Under the pieces are notes generated by a model. The model saw nothing but the letters and a program-made list of their open reading frames with translations, did no database searches and was not told the origin of the DNA. From assembly GCA_021783175.1 (NCBI GenBank), contig JAJXUF010000078.1, forward strand, positions 1-14,163: a stretch of DNA of 14,163 nucleotides, read 5' to 3'. Below, in pieces: positions 7,367 through 14,163 of the stretch. How positions within the stretch are numbered: the stretch's first letter is position 1; each line of letters starts with the position of its first letter. The stretch is from Pseudomonadota bacterium. Lineage in GTDB: Bacteria; Pseudomonadota; Gammaproteobacteria; Acidiferrobacterales; UBA6901. Made by a program: the position numbers and the translations under genes.

Positions 7367-8047
7367 TCAATCCAAGGAGATGCGCAGTGCCGCGGCCGTG
7401 GCCCAGGGGGCAAATCCAAGCGCCAACACGAGGAAGGCTCCTAGCAGGGAGAGATAGGCTTCGGTATCAAGACCTGTGGCACTGGCCGTAACGGCGCCGG
7501 CCCCAAAAATCAAAATTGGAGTATACAACGGCAGGACCAGCAGCGACACCAGAACGCCGCCGCCGCGCACGCCCAAGGTCAGCGCGGCACCCACGCTGCC
7601 CAGCAAGCTCAGAACGGGCGTTGCGAGCAACAAAGTGATAATCAAGGTTCCCATGGCCTGGGTCGGCAGATGCATCTGAATGGCCAGAATTGGGCTCAAA
7701 ACCACCAGTAGCAGGCCGCTTGTGACCCAATGGGCAGCGATTTTGGCAAAAACCAGGATGGTAAGCGGATGCGGGCTCAGTGTGAGCTGCTCGAGCGTGC
7801 CGTCGGCGTGGTCGCTGGCAAACAGTCGGCCCAGCGATAACATGGTGGAAAGCAGTGCGGCCACCCAAAGCACCCCTGGCGCGAGAATGCGCAAAACTGC
7901 CGGTTCGGGTCCTACGCCGAGAGGAAACAGGCTGGTCACGATGGCGAAAAATACCAGCGGCGTGGCCACGTCAGCAGGCTTGCGCGCGGCCAGAATCAGG
8001 TCGCGCTGGAAAACGCAGCGGGCAGTGGACAAGAGATTTTGCGACAT
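7367..8047 (-). CDS. ccmB: CcmB, ABC transporter permease subunit
   Basis: A 226-residue, six-helix permease of the CcmB family. Recognisable blocks are FQRDLILAARKPADVATPLVF near the N-terminus (slightly longer than quoted), PGVLWVAALLSTMLSLGRLF at about 73-92, and SDHADGTLEQLTLSP just after. With CcmA it forms the ATPase module that powers release of holo-CcmE from CcmC-CcmD. Its ATG shares one base with the ccmA stop (TAATG), which indicates translational coupling. Confidence 0.95.
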   Translation of the reverse strand: MSQNLLSTARCVFQRDLILAARKPADVATPLVFFAIVTSLFPLGVGPEPAVLRILAPGVLWVAALLSTMLSLGRLFASDHADGTLEQLTLSPHPLTILVFAKIAAHWVTSGLLLVVLSPILAIQMHLPTQAMGTLIITLLLATPVLSLLGSVGAALTLGVRGGGVLVSLLVLPLYTPILIFGAGAVTASATGLDTEAYLSLLGAFLVLALGFAPWATAAALRISLD

Positions 8048-8658
8048 TAGTGATCGAGACTGATTCTGCGGCCGCCCGCAGTGAGCGGCAATTCCTGGTG
8101 CGAAGTGATGAGAACAAGGCCGCCCTGCGCGAGGTGTGCCGCCAGGCGCTCGTTCATGACGCCGCAGAAGCGCACGTCCAGTGCCGTGAATGGTTCATCC
8201 AGCACCCACAGCGGTCGTGCCAGCACGAACAGGCGGGCAAGCGCCAGACGCCGCTTCTGGCCCTGGGACAGCAGTTTCGCGGGCAATCTGGCGACGCGCG
8301 TTAAGCCCACTTGTTCCAGTGCCGTGGAAATTTCGGCGTGGGAGCCGGCGCCGCCGACACAGGTACCGAAGCGCAGATTTTCCACGGCGCTGAGATCACC
8401 CTGGATGCCATTGGTATGGCCCACGTAACAGAGTTTTTCCCGATATTCGTCGGACAGCTTGTGGATGGATATTCCATCCCAGCGTACTTCCCCCGCTGCC
8501 GGCTGGGAAAGGCCGCAGGCAGTGCGCAGCAGCGTGGTCTTGCCGCTGCCGTTTGCACCCTGGACATGAACCATTTCTCCTGGCGCCAGGGCAAATGACA
8601 GCTCCTGAAACAGGGGTCGGTCCCCGCGGGCGCAGGTTAAATTGGCGAATTCAAGCAA
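8047..8658 (-). CDS. ccmA: CcmA, ABC transporter ATPase of cytochrome c maturation
   Basis: A 203-residue ABC ATPase. Walker A is GANGSGKT (34-41), the signature LSQGQ is at 130-134, Walker B is WVLDEP (151-156), and the switch histidine is H187 (ITSHQE). The N-terminus MLEFANLTCARGDR matches the family. The start is TTG at 8656-8658, with no ATG at a better place. It is preceded by a purine-rich AAAGAGA about 9 bases upstream, so expression may be low or tuned. First gene of the minus-strand ccmABCDEG unit. The promoter must lie in 8659-8786. I see no strong match there, only an inverted repeat TTTTGC-C-GCAAAA (8748-8760). Confidence 0.95.
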   Translation of the reverse strand: MLEFANLTCARGDRPLFQELSFALAPGEMVHVQGANGSGKTTLLRTACGLSQPAAGEVRWDGISIHKLSDEYREKLCYVGHTNGIQGDLSAVENLRFGTCVGGAGSHAEISTALEQVGLTRVARLPAKLLSQGQKRRLALARLFVLARPLWVLDEPFTALDVRFCGVMNERLAAHLAQGGLVLITSHQELPLTAGGRRISLDH

Positions 8659-8786
8659 GACTAGATCTCTTTCGCTGCCGGTTGTCGAATTCCGTACGCC
8701 CGGTCATCTGCGCACAGAGCATTCCAATGCTGCGCATTGTGCCACGTTTTTGCCGCAAAACCTTGCACCAGCCGCACTGGACATTC

Positions 8787-10034
8787 TCAGTATCCTTGGG
8801 CGTCTGGCATGCGGGACCACGCGCCCACGCATGTCTTGCAGGCGCCATGTGCCGCGTGCGACAGGTTCTTGCGCCAGGCACGCTCCAGCAAATGCCAACG
8901 GGGCGTGTTTGCTCCGATGTAGTGGGTGAAATCATTTACGCCGAGCGCATTGGGATAATAGGTCGTATCAAAAGATGGATCCCATCCATTCCACCCACCC
9001 GGCGCAAAGTAAACCCAGCCGAAGTGGTTGCGGTCAAAGATGTCGATCAGGTCAGACAAGTACCGAACGGCGCCCGGTGCCCAACGGACGGCACTGAATT
9101 CCCCGACGTAAATATAGGTGTCGTAGCGCCGCTGAAACTCGACCACTGGCTCAATCAGCCTTTCCAGTCCATGCTTGTTAAGCACCGGGTCATCCGCCTG
9201 AGGATAGGATAGACCGACGCTTCCACTGTAGATCGCTTGATGCGTGAATGCGTGTGGGTCGTACATATGAAAGGAATAGATGATCCTGTGGTTCTCGACC
9301 GGCGTGAGCGTGCGGTATGCGCTGGGCTCGCCGCCGAAGCCGCCGGAAATCACTATATAGTGGCGTTGATCGTACTTGCGAATTGTCTTGATGATCGCCG
9401 CGCGGAACGAAATCCACTCGGCCGGCGTTCGGGGTCGCCCGGATGGAAACGTCTCCAGCGGTTCTGTCAGGAAGTCATAGGCGCCAAGTTCGTTGCCACG
9501 GGCTGCAAAGTGGCGGGCAATCTGCCCTATGCGCCGCAGGGTCTCGGCGAGCTGCGCCGGGTCGTGCCAGAAACTCGGGGACGATTGCGTAATGCCAAGT
9601 GTGGGATCAAATGGAAATTGGCTCAGCGTGATGATGCCAACCACTCCGTCTTTCTTGCACTCATCGAGGAGGGAATCAGCATGAGCGAGCTCCGCCCGCA
9701 ACTCCTCTTTCTCGGTAATTGCGATGCGGCCGGGATGCTGAATAGCCAGGATGTGGCTTACGTTGATGTCCTGCCGGGGCGTCAGCCCGATGGCGATCGC
9801 GTTAACGCCGAGCTGGGCGAAGTGGTCGATGTCCGCAGGACTGGTGGTCGTGGCCGTGCCGTAGCCCTGGCGGGGTTTGCCATTCCACGGCAGGTTAGCG
9901 CCTGCCATGAATACGCCACGCCATGGCCAGTCCGGTGGCGGCCGGTCCTTCGATCGGTCGGCGCTGGCGCCGGCGCCGCAGAGCGCGAGATACAACGCAG
10001 CAATAAATAGCCAGAAATTGCGCGGGCAGTGCAT
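8787..10034 (-). CDS. Secreted glycoside hydrolase family 5-like (cellulase-type) protein
   Basis: A 415-residue protein with a signal peptide (about 1-25: basic start, hydrophobic FWLFIAALYLALCGAGASA) and a TIM-barrel of GH5/cellulase type. The probable acid/base is E191 in YDFLTEPLE (186-194), the probable nucleophile is E312 in YVGEFSAVRW (309-318), and HMYDPHAF (256-263) carries the His/Tyr of the active site. A Trp-rich stretch (GWVYFAPGGWNGWDPSF, 339-355) could line the sugar cleft. The residue before the acid/base is Thr where GH5 enzymes almost always have Asn (NEP), so activity is uncertain. The C-terminus has a CKTC pair (399-402). ATG 10034 is preferred over TTG 10109, because the signal peptide begins at 10034 and the likely promoter lies just downstream of 10109. 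Substrate unknown. It stands alone between ccmA and the CMD gene. Confidence 0.82.
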   Translation of the reverse strand: MHCPRNFWLFIAALYLALCGAGASADRSKDRPPPDWPWRGVFMAGANLPWNGKPRQGYGTATTTSPADIDHFAQLGVNAIAIGLTPRQDINVSHILAIQHPGRIAITEKEELRAELAHADSLLDECKKDGVVGIITLSQFPFDPTLGITQSSPSFWHDPAQLAETLRRIGQIARHFAARGNELGAYDFLTEPLETFPSGRPRTPAEWISFRAAIIKTIRKYDQRHYIVISGGFGGEPSAYRTLTPVENHRIIYSFHMYDPHAFTHQAIYSGSVGLSYPQADDPVLNKHGLERLIEPVVEFQRRYDTYIYVGEFSAVRWAPGAVRYLSDLIDIFDRNHFGWVYFAPGGWNGWDPSFDTTYYPNALGVNDFTHYIGANTPRWHLLERAWRKNLSHAAHGACKTCVGAWSRMPDAQGY

Positions 10035-10099
10035 TCGTGGGCTCGATTGCAGTGAATTGTGGGTATGCAAGTCCGACGGTTGAACGAAGCTCCTGGCAA

Positions 10100-10108
10100 A
10101 TTTTAGCA
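10100..10108 (-). promoter_or_regulatory. Extended -10 promoter for the GH5-like gene
   Basis: Read on the minus strand the sequence is TGC-TAAAAT, an extended -10 element (TGn) with 5 of 6 matches to TATAAT. No good -35 box lies 16-18 bp upstream, which is usual for extended -10 promoters. Transcription would begin near 10093 and leave about 60 nt of leader before ATG 10034. This argues against the TTG start at 10109. Confidence 0.4.
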
Positions 10109-10183
10109 AAGTCCGCCCGTAACCGAACCAGGGCTGGGCGGAACAGCCATCAAAGCGCAGCGCGTTGACTTAAGCCGATAACT

Positions 10184-10681
10184 CTAGGTAAGCCCGGCTT
10201 TGTCCAGGCCGAGGAGCTTATCAAGTACGCCGGGCGGGGTGCGGAAGGCCACGTTGACACGGTTCCAGGCGTTGATAGTCATCACCCGAAAGGCCAGCGT
10301 CGAGAGTTCCTTCTCGCTAAAGTGTTCGCGCAGCTCAATGTAAAGATCGTCCGAGATCCCAGTTGGTGCGATATGGGTCAATGCTTCGGTGAAAGCCAGC
10401 GCGGCGCGTTCCTTCGGGGTGAACAGCGGTGACTCACGCCACGTCGCCACATGATACAGACGGAGCTCACGCTCACCGTGCAGCTTGGCTTCTTTGACAT
10501 GCATGTCCAGGCAGAAGACACATCCGTTCATTTGCGAAGCGCGGATATCCACGAGGTGCGCTAGCCCCAGATCAATGTGACCGCTGTTGGCGACGGCCAT
10601 ACTCAATTCCCGGAGCTTTTTGACCAACTCCGGCGACTGCTCGACGAAGTTCAGACGGGGCTGGGCGTTTGGATGGTTCAT
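10184..10681 (-). CDS. Carboxymuconolactone decarboxylase / AhpD-like family protein
   Basis: A 165-residue all-helical protein of the CMD/AhpD superfamily. The redox signature is MNGCVFCLDMH (51-61), with C54, C57 and H61 as the CXXC and catalytic histidine expected for alkylhydroperoxidase-like activity. WRESPLFTPKERAALAFTEAL (about 81-101) is the second conserved block. Such proteins are standard partners of ECF41 sigma factors (the COE genes: carboxymuconolactone decarboxylase, oxidoreductase or epimerase). The sigma gene lies immediately upstream on the same strand, and a matching promoter sits in between. Ribosome-binding site AAGGAA about 7 bases before the ATG. The physiological substrate of ECF41-linked CMD proteins is not known. 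Peroxide reduction is inference from the CXXC motif. Confidence 0.9.
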   Translation of the reverse strand: MNHPNAQPRLNFVEQSPELVKKLRELSMAVANSGHIDLGLAHLVDIRASQMNGCVFCLDMHVKEAKLHGERELRLYHVATWRESPLFTPKERAALAFTEALTHIAPTGISDDLYIELREHFSEKELSTLAFRVMTINAWNRVNVAFRTPPGVLDKLLGLDKAGLT

Positions 10682-10748
10682 GATTGTTCCTTTCCTTTGG
10701 ATGATAAAGAGGTCGGGTTGATGCTTTGCCTGCGATCACATCCTTTAA

Positions 10749-10775
10749 GACGATCCGGCTTCGCGCCTGGTGACA
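10749..10775 (-). promoter_or_regulatory. ECF41-type promoter of the CMD-family gene
   Basis: On the minus strand, TGTCACC (10769-10775) is followed by exactly 16 bp and then CGTC (10749-10752). As I recall it, the ECF41 target promoter is TGTCACA, about 16 bp, CGTC, so 10 of 11 positions agree. It lies in the 146-bp gap between the sigma gene and the CMD gene and would give a leader of roughly 60 nt. Confidence 0.75.
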
Positions 10776-10827
10776 TCGCCGCTGAATACCGGTTCGCTCG
10801 ACATCGCCAGGATTGCCTGGATTTTCT

Positions 10828-11760
10828 TCAACCGCCGACACCGCTGCGTTCCAGCGTGGTCAGCACACCGCGCAACTTGTCCGGATTGCGTTGAATGTAG
10901 AGAGCTCCTATTCGACCCGGCTCGGTAGCAGAGGGTGCCAGTGTGACGGTCTGTACCAACTGTCCAGCGGCATCGTTGAAAACGAGACAGCCCGGCTGGC
11001 CGTTAATCCGTGCCTGCTCCAGACGCCAAGCTCGACTGGCCGGCAGGCGCGCGAAGCCGATGAGGACCCTTGCAATCAGTGCGCCACCAAATAGCGGATA
11101 CGGCACCGCACTGACCTTGCCGCCGCCGTCAGTCAGCATAACCGTATCTTCGGTCAGCACGTTGGCCAAGGAATCTATGTCGAGAGTTCGCAGTGCCTCG
11201 CTGAAGGCACGGAAGAGACGCAGGTGTTCTTCCTTCTCAACTTCGCGGCGCGCGTAGTCGACCTTCACGCGGTCGCGCGCGCGGCTGGCCAGTTTGCGGC
11301 AGGCGGCCGGGTTTCGCTCCAGGCGCCGTCCGATTTCGTCGAACTCCAGGTCAAACACTTCATGCAGCAGGAAGGCCGCGCGCTCGAGCGGCGACAGCCG
11401 TTCCAAAGCAAGCAGGAAGGCCATGGATACGTCCTGCGCGAACTCGGCCTGGACTTCCGGTCCGGGTGACCAGTCAGCCTCTTCGTCTAGCAGCGGTTCC
11501 GGCAGCCAGACCCCGACATACTGCTCGCGTTTCGCGGCAGCCGATCGCAGTTTGTCCAAACACAGGTTGGTCACCAGTCGCGAGAGATAGGCGCCGGCGT
11601 GCTGGATGGTATGTTCGTCCACTTTGGCCCAGCGTAACCAGGCCTCTTGGACAATGTCCTCGGCTTCGGCGCGCGAGCCGAGCATGCGGTACGCCAGCGC
11701 GCGCAGACTGCGCGCATGGTCGCGGTCGTAGCTCAAAGCGCGAACGGTAAGATCGATCAT
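10828..11760 (-). CDS. sigJ: ECF41-family sigma factor (SigJ-type) with SnoaL-like C-terminal domain
   Basis: A 310-residue sigma factor, much longer than ordinary ECFs. It has region sigma-2 (about 14-80, with LRALAYRMLGSRAEAEDIVQ), region sigma-4 (about 112-168, LSPLERAAFLLHEVFDLEFD then an HTH), and a SnoaL/NTF2-like C-terminal domain (about 178-300). The group hallmarks are all present: WLPEPL in the linker (85-90), DGGGK (211-215) and NPDKLRG (292-298). In ECF41 the C-terminal domain replaces an anti-sigma factor: it aids core binding, and its end restrains activity. No anti-sigma gene is visible nearby, consistent with this. The gene probably controls itself and the CMD gene, since both have matching promoters. 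ATG start with GAGG upstream. Confidence 0.93.
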   Translation of the reverse strand: MIDLTVRALSYDRDHARSLRALAYRMLGSRAEAEDIVQEAWLRWAKVDEHTIQHAGAYLSRLVTNLCLDKLRSAAAKREQYVGVWLPEPLLDEEADWSPGPEVQAEFAQDVSMAFLLALERLSPLERAAFLLHEVFDLEFDEIGRRLERNPAACRKLASRARDRVKVDYARREVEKEEHLRLFRAFSEALRTLDIDSLANVLTEDTVMLTDGGGKVSAVPYPLFGGALIARVLIGFARLPASRAWRLEQARINGQPGCLVFNDAAGQLVQTVTLAPSATEPGRIGALYIQRNPDKLRGVLTTLERSGVGG

Positions 11761-11810
11761 ATTGGCTAAATGCCTCGGGATACCAGAAGTAGATCACATG
11801 CCAATGTATA

Positions 11811-11837
11811 GACGGAACAGCAAGGCCGATTGTGACT
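11811..11837 (-). promoter_or_regulatory. ECF41-type promoter of the sigma factor gene
   Basis: On the minus strand, AGTCACA (11831-11837) is followed by exactly 16 bp and CGTC (11811-11814). That is 6 of 7 plus 4 of 4 positions of the ECF41 consensus, with the same spacer as the promoter before the CMD gene. It lies about 50 bp upstream of the sigma start codon, which points to autoregulation. Confidence 0.65.
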
Positions 11838-12514
11838 TGCGGCGGGACTCAGGCGACGGGAGGAAGAGGGTGGTTATCGTCACCACGGGAGTGCCAAGAT
11901 ACAGTATCGCGGCTTCGACGGTTTTGTGCATGGATTATCCCTCTCATGTGAATCGCGTTGTCTGTCAATTATCGCGACCCGAATGGGCATGCCTCAATCC
12001 GATTCTTGCTGAACCTGAATAATTATTGGGTCAGGCGCAACGGGCAGTCCGCGTGCCGCATTGCAGTGACACATAATGCCGCTGCAGCGAACCAGCTGTT
12101 GCGCACCTGGCGTCGAGCGCGCTCTAAAGACTTATGATTTGACCATGAAAAAGCGCATGAGCATGCGAGATGATAGACGAGAGACCGGTGTTAGCGGCCA
12201 CACGCAGCGTAATTACGAAAAGGTCTGGCTCTTAACGCATGTCCAACGGCTGGTTGGGTGCTGGCGACATTACTCCGGGCGCGATGTCGAGTGGTTCAAA
12301 GTTGTTAAGTCTCTGTGCGGTACTGGCATGTCGACGTGAAAGACAGGCGTGCTGGCTAAACTGCGGCGTCAGGGAGATACCAGCAGTGAGGAACGCATTG
12401 CATATTTCATGGCTACCGGGCCGAGTTGCTCCAGCAGATCGAGACTCGGCGTGAAATGAGCAGCGCGCGGCCCGGAGGTTGACTCAACACGCCAATCAGT
12501 CTGCGGATCCGACT
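11838..12514. other. Region without a clear gene between sigJ and merR
   Basis: About 680 bp with no family-recognisable reading frame, no tRNA and no intact insertion sequence. Noted elements are an AT-rich dyad around 12014-12035 (CCTGA...TCAGG enclosing the palindrome AATAATTATT at 12018-12027), and a broken reading frame at about 12076-12482 (separate entry). The region separates ordinary chromosomal genes from the mer module, so it may contain an insertion boundary. I did not find transposon terminal repeats. Confidence 0.5.
12076..12482 (+). pseudogene. Possible decayed reading frame, unknown family
   Basis: A frame open from 12076 meets TGA at 12337-12339 and continues in the same frame with protein-like text (KTGVLAKLRRQGDTSSEERI). 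If it shifts by one base near 12405, it goes on as HGYRAELLQQIETRREMSSA to a TGA at 12480-12482. The charged, helical composition of the last 45 residues looks coding, but no start with a ribosome-binding site and no family can be recognised. It could equally be chance. Low confidence. Confidence 0.15.
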
Positions 12515-12922
12515 TCACTCGCCTTGCAATGCTGCGATCAAAGGGCACGAAACATTGCCCCGGCGCACGTTGCACTCGCTCACCAGCTTGGACAAGGCTG
12601 TCTCCATTCGCTTGAGATCTGCCAGGCGCGCACGCACGTCGGCCAAGCGCCTGGCGGCCAACTCCGCCGCCTCGCTGCAATGGGTACCATCGTCCAGCTT
12701 CAGCAGTTGGCCGATTTCACCCAGACTGAACCCAAGCTTCTGAGCTGATTTCACGAACTTAACTCGCGCCACATCTGCCGGCCCATAGCGCCGGATACCC
12801 CCGTGGGTGCGCTCCGGCTGGGGCAACAGACCCTTTAGCTGATAAAAGCGGATTGTTTCTACATTCACCCCGGCAGCCTTGGCGAATTTGCCGATAGTCA
12901 GGTTCTCTTGAGTGTTCTCCAT
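12515..12922 (-). CDS. merR: MerR, Hg(II)-responsive transcriptional regulator
   Basis: A 135-residue mercury-specific MerR protein. It begins with a winged HTH ([20 protein letters not shown]), continues through a second DNA-contact region ([18 protein letters not shown]) and a long dimerisation helix, and has the three Hg(II)-binding cysteines C82 (DGTHC), C117 (SECN) and C126 ([11 protein letters not shown]). With the start at ATG 12922 these numbers equal those of Tn501 MerR, which supports this start. An adjoining ATG at 12925 and a TTG at 12943 are less likely; the TTG lies inside the operator. GGAG precedes it. The C-terminus is somewhat shorter than in Tn501. MerR represses and, with Hg(II), activates the divergent merTPA and represses itself. 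Confidence 0.95.
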   Translation of the reverse strand: MENTQENLTIGKFAKAAGVNVETIRFYQLKGLLPQPERTHGGIRRYGPADVARVKFVKSAQKLGFSLGEIGQLLKLDDGTHCSEAAELAARRLADVRARLADLKRMETALSKLVSECNVRRGNVSCPLIAALQGE

Positions 12923-12927
12923 CATGC

Positions 12928-12958
12928 TTGACTCCGTAGTCAACTACGGAAGTAACGT
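12928..12958 (+). promoter_or_regulatory. MerR operator and merTPA promoter
   Basis: The -35 is TTGACT (12928-12933), followed by a 19-bp spacer (12934-12952) and the -10 TAACGT (12953-12958). The over-long 19-bp spacer is the hallmark of MerR-activated promoters, which the activator untwists. The spacer holds the dyad CCGTAGT (12934-12940), CA, ACTACGG (12943-12949), equivalent to the Tn501/Tn21 mer operator. The site lies between merR and merT and should also cover the divergent merR promoter. Confidence 0.93.
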
Positions 12959-12993
12959 TATCGCATTAACCGAATCTTTGGTAGGAGAACGTC

Positions 12994-13344
12994 ATGCTTG
13001 CCCCTAAGACTGGTCGCGGCGCGTTGGCCGCCGGTGGACTCGCCGCCATCCTCGCGTCGACCTGCTGTCTAGGCCCTCTCGTGTTGGTGACGCTGGGTGT
13101 TTCGGGCGCGTGGATCGGTGACTTGACTGTTCTGGAGCCATATCGACCCTTCTTTATTGGCGCGGCGCTTATCGCGCTGTTCTTCGCCTGGCGGCGCATC
13201 TATCAGCCCGTCTATGCCTGCCGTGCGGCTGATGCCTGCGCTGTGCCGCAGGTGCGGACCACCTACAAGCTGATCTTCTGGATTGTGGTGGCACTCGTCT
13301 TCGTCGCCCTGGTTTTTCCCTACGTCCTGCCGCTGTTCTACTGA
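12994..13344 (+). CDS. merT: MerT, inner-membrane mercuric ion transporter
   Basis: A 116-residue protein with three transmembrane helices (about 15-37, 50-66, 94-112). The vicinal pair C24-C25 (ASTCCLGPLVLV) lies in helix 1, and C76/C82 lie in the cytoplasmic loop (YACRAADACAVPQ). MerT takes Hg(II) from MerP on the periplasmic side and delivers it to MerA. AGGAG sits 7 bases before the ATG. First gene of the merTPA operon; merP follows after 13 bp. Confidence 0.95.
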   Translation: MLAPKTGRGALAAGGLAAILASTCCLGPLVLVTLGVSGAWIGDLTVLEPYRPFFIGAALIALFFAWRRIYQPVYACRAADACAVPQVRTTYKLIFWIVVALVFVALVFPYVLPLFY

Positions 13345-13357
13345 TAAGGAGATTACC

Positions 13358-13636
13358 GTGAAAAAAATCGTTGTCATGCTCGCCCTGTTTACGGCTGTCT
13401 GTGCGCCTGCCTGGGCCGCAACCAAGACCGTCACACTGTCCATTCCAGGCATGACCTGTGGGGCCTGTCCGATTACCGTGCGCACTGCGCTCAAGCGGGT
13501 GCCTGGCGTGGAAACCGTCGGCATCGACGAGGCGCAAAAGCTTGTCACCGTTACCTACGACGACAGCAAGACCAATGCGCAGGCACTCACCGATGCAACC
13601 AAGGATGCGGGCTATCCGTCCAGCGTCAAGCGGTGA
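13358..13636 (+). CDS. merP: MerP, periplasmic mercuric ion-binding protein
   Basis: A 92-residue protein with a cleavable signal peptide (1-20, ending AWA) and a ferredoxin-like HMA fold. The metal-binding motif is GMTCGAC (31-37) with C34 and C37. It scavenges Hg(II) in the periplasm and passes it to MerT. The start is GTG with AAGGAG upstream, giving the usual length of about 91 residues. An upstream ATG at 13283 in the same frame would overlap merT and destroy the signal peptide. merA begins 9 bp after its stop. Confidence 0.95.
   Translation: MKKIVVMLALFTAVCAPAWAATKTVTLSIPGMTCGACPITVRTALKRVPGVETVGIDEAQKLVTVTYDDSKTNAQALTDATKDAGYPSSVKR

Positions 13637-14163
<527 letters not shown>

Noticed and set aside
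8828..8849. Cytochrome c-like heme site in the GH5-like C-terminus (CKTC)
   Set aside because: Heme attachment by the Ccm system needs CXXCH. Here Val follows the second Cys, so the proximity to ccm genes is probably coincidental.
10035..10109. TTG 10109 as start of the GH5-like protein
   Set aside because: The signal peptide begins at ATG 10034, and the extended -10 element at 10100-10108 would place transcription start downstream of 10109.
11762..12022. Open frame at 11762-12022 (+)
   Set aside because: It starts inside the sigma-factor promoter region, has no ribosome-binding site and shows no recognisable family.
12045..12071. A third ECF41-like promoter (TGTCACT on the minus strand at 12065-12071)
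   Set aside because: The position 16 bp downstream reads ACTG instead of CGTC, and no gene follows at a fitting distance before the sigma gene's own promoter.
12923..12943. TTG start for merR at 12943
   Set aside because: It lies inside the MerR operator dyad and adds residues not found in Tn501-type MerR. ATG 12922 restores the C82/C117/C126 numbering.
13283..13357. ATG 13283 as merP start
   Set aside because: It overlaps the merT coding region in another frame and precedes a clear GTG with AAGGAG that begins a normal signal peptide.

Overview
The window looks like a contig from a moderately GC-rich proteobacterium, most likely a gammaproteobacterium. The signs are LptG-type lipopolysaccharide export, a complete System I (Ccm) cytochrome c maturation set with a separate ccmI, and a Tn501-like mer operon. 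I cannot name the genus. Both ends are cut: the left end falls inside lptG, behind a short sequence that looks like a sequencing-adapter artefact, and the right end falls inside merA.

Layout. (1) 1-1223: the 3' part of lptG (+) with an intrinsic terminator, convergent with a small RDD-family membrane protein gene (-). (2) 1224-1749: a gene-free, AT-rich stretch holding a cluster of DnaA-box matches. (3) 1750-8658: all nine cytochrome c maturation genes, split into two convergent units. ccmF-ccmH-ccmI run on + and ccmA-B-C-D-E-G run on -, meeting at a dyad-rich 215-bp gap. (4) 8787-10034: a secreted glycoside hydrolase family 5-like protein (-) with its own probable promoter. (5) 10184-11837: an ECF41-type (SigJ) sigma factor and its usual partner, a carboxymuconolactone decarboxylase/AhpD-like protein, both on -. 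Each is preceded by a close match to the ECF41 promoter with the same 16-bp spacer. (6) 11838-12514: a region without a clear gene, perhaps with a decayed reading frame. (7) 12515-14163: a mercury resistance module, merR (-) divergent from merT-merP-merA (+), with a textbook MerR operator/promoter between them.

How the genes work together. CcmA-B-C-D load heme onto CcmE. CcmF-H-I receive it and ligate it to apocytochrome c, while CcmG and CcmH keep the CXXCH thiols reduced. The whole pathway is present although its gene order is rearranged. The sigma factor/CMD pair appears to be a self-contained, autoregulated two-gene regulon. The mer genes sense Hg(II) (MerR), bind it in the periplasm (MerP), import it (MerT) and reduce it to Hg(0) (MerA).

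The most interesting points are the DnaA-box/AT-rich cluster outside any usual oriC context, the paired ECF41 promoters, and the split convergent ccm locus. I saw no entirely new system, no CRISPR array, no rRNA or tRNA gene and no intact insertion sequence.
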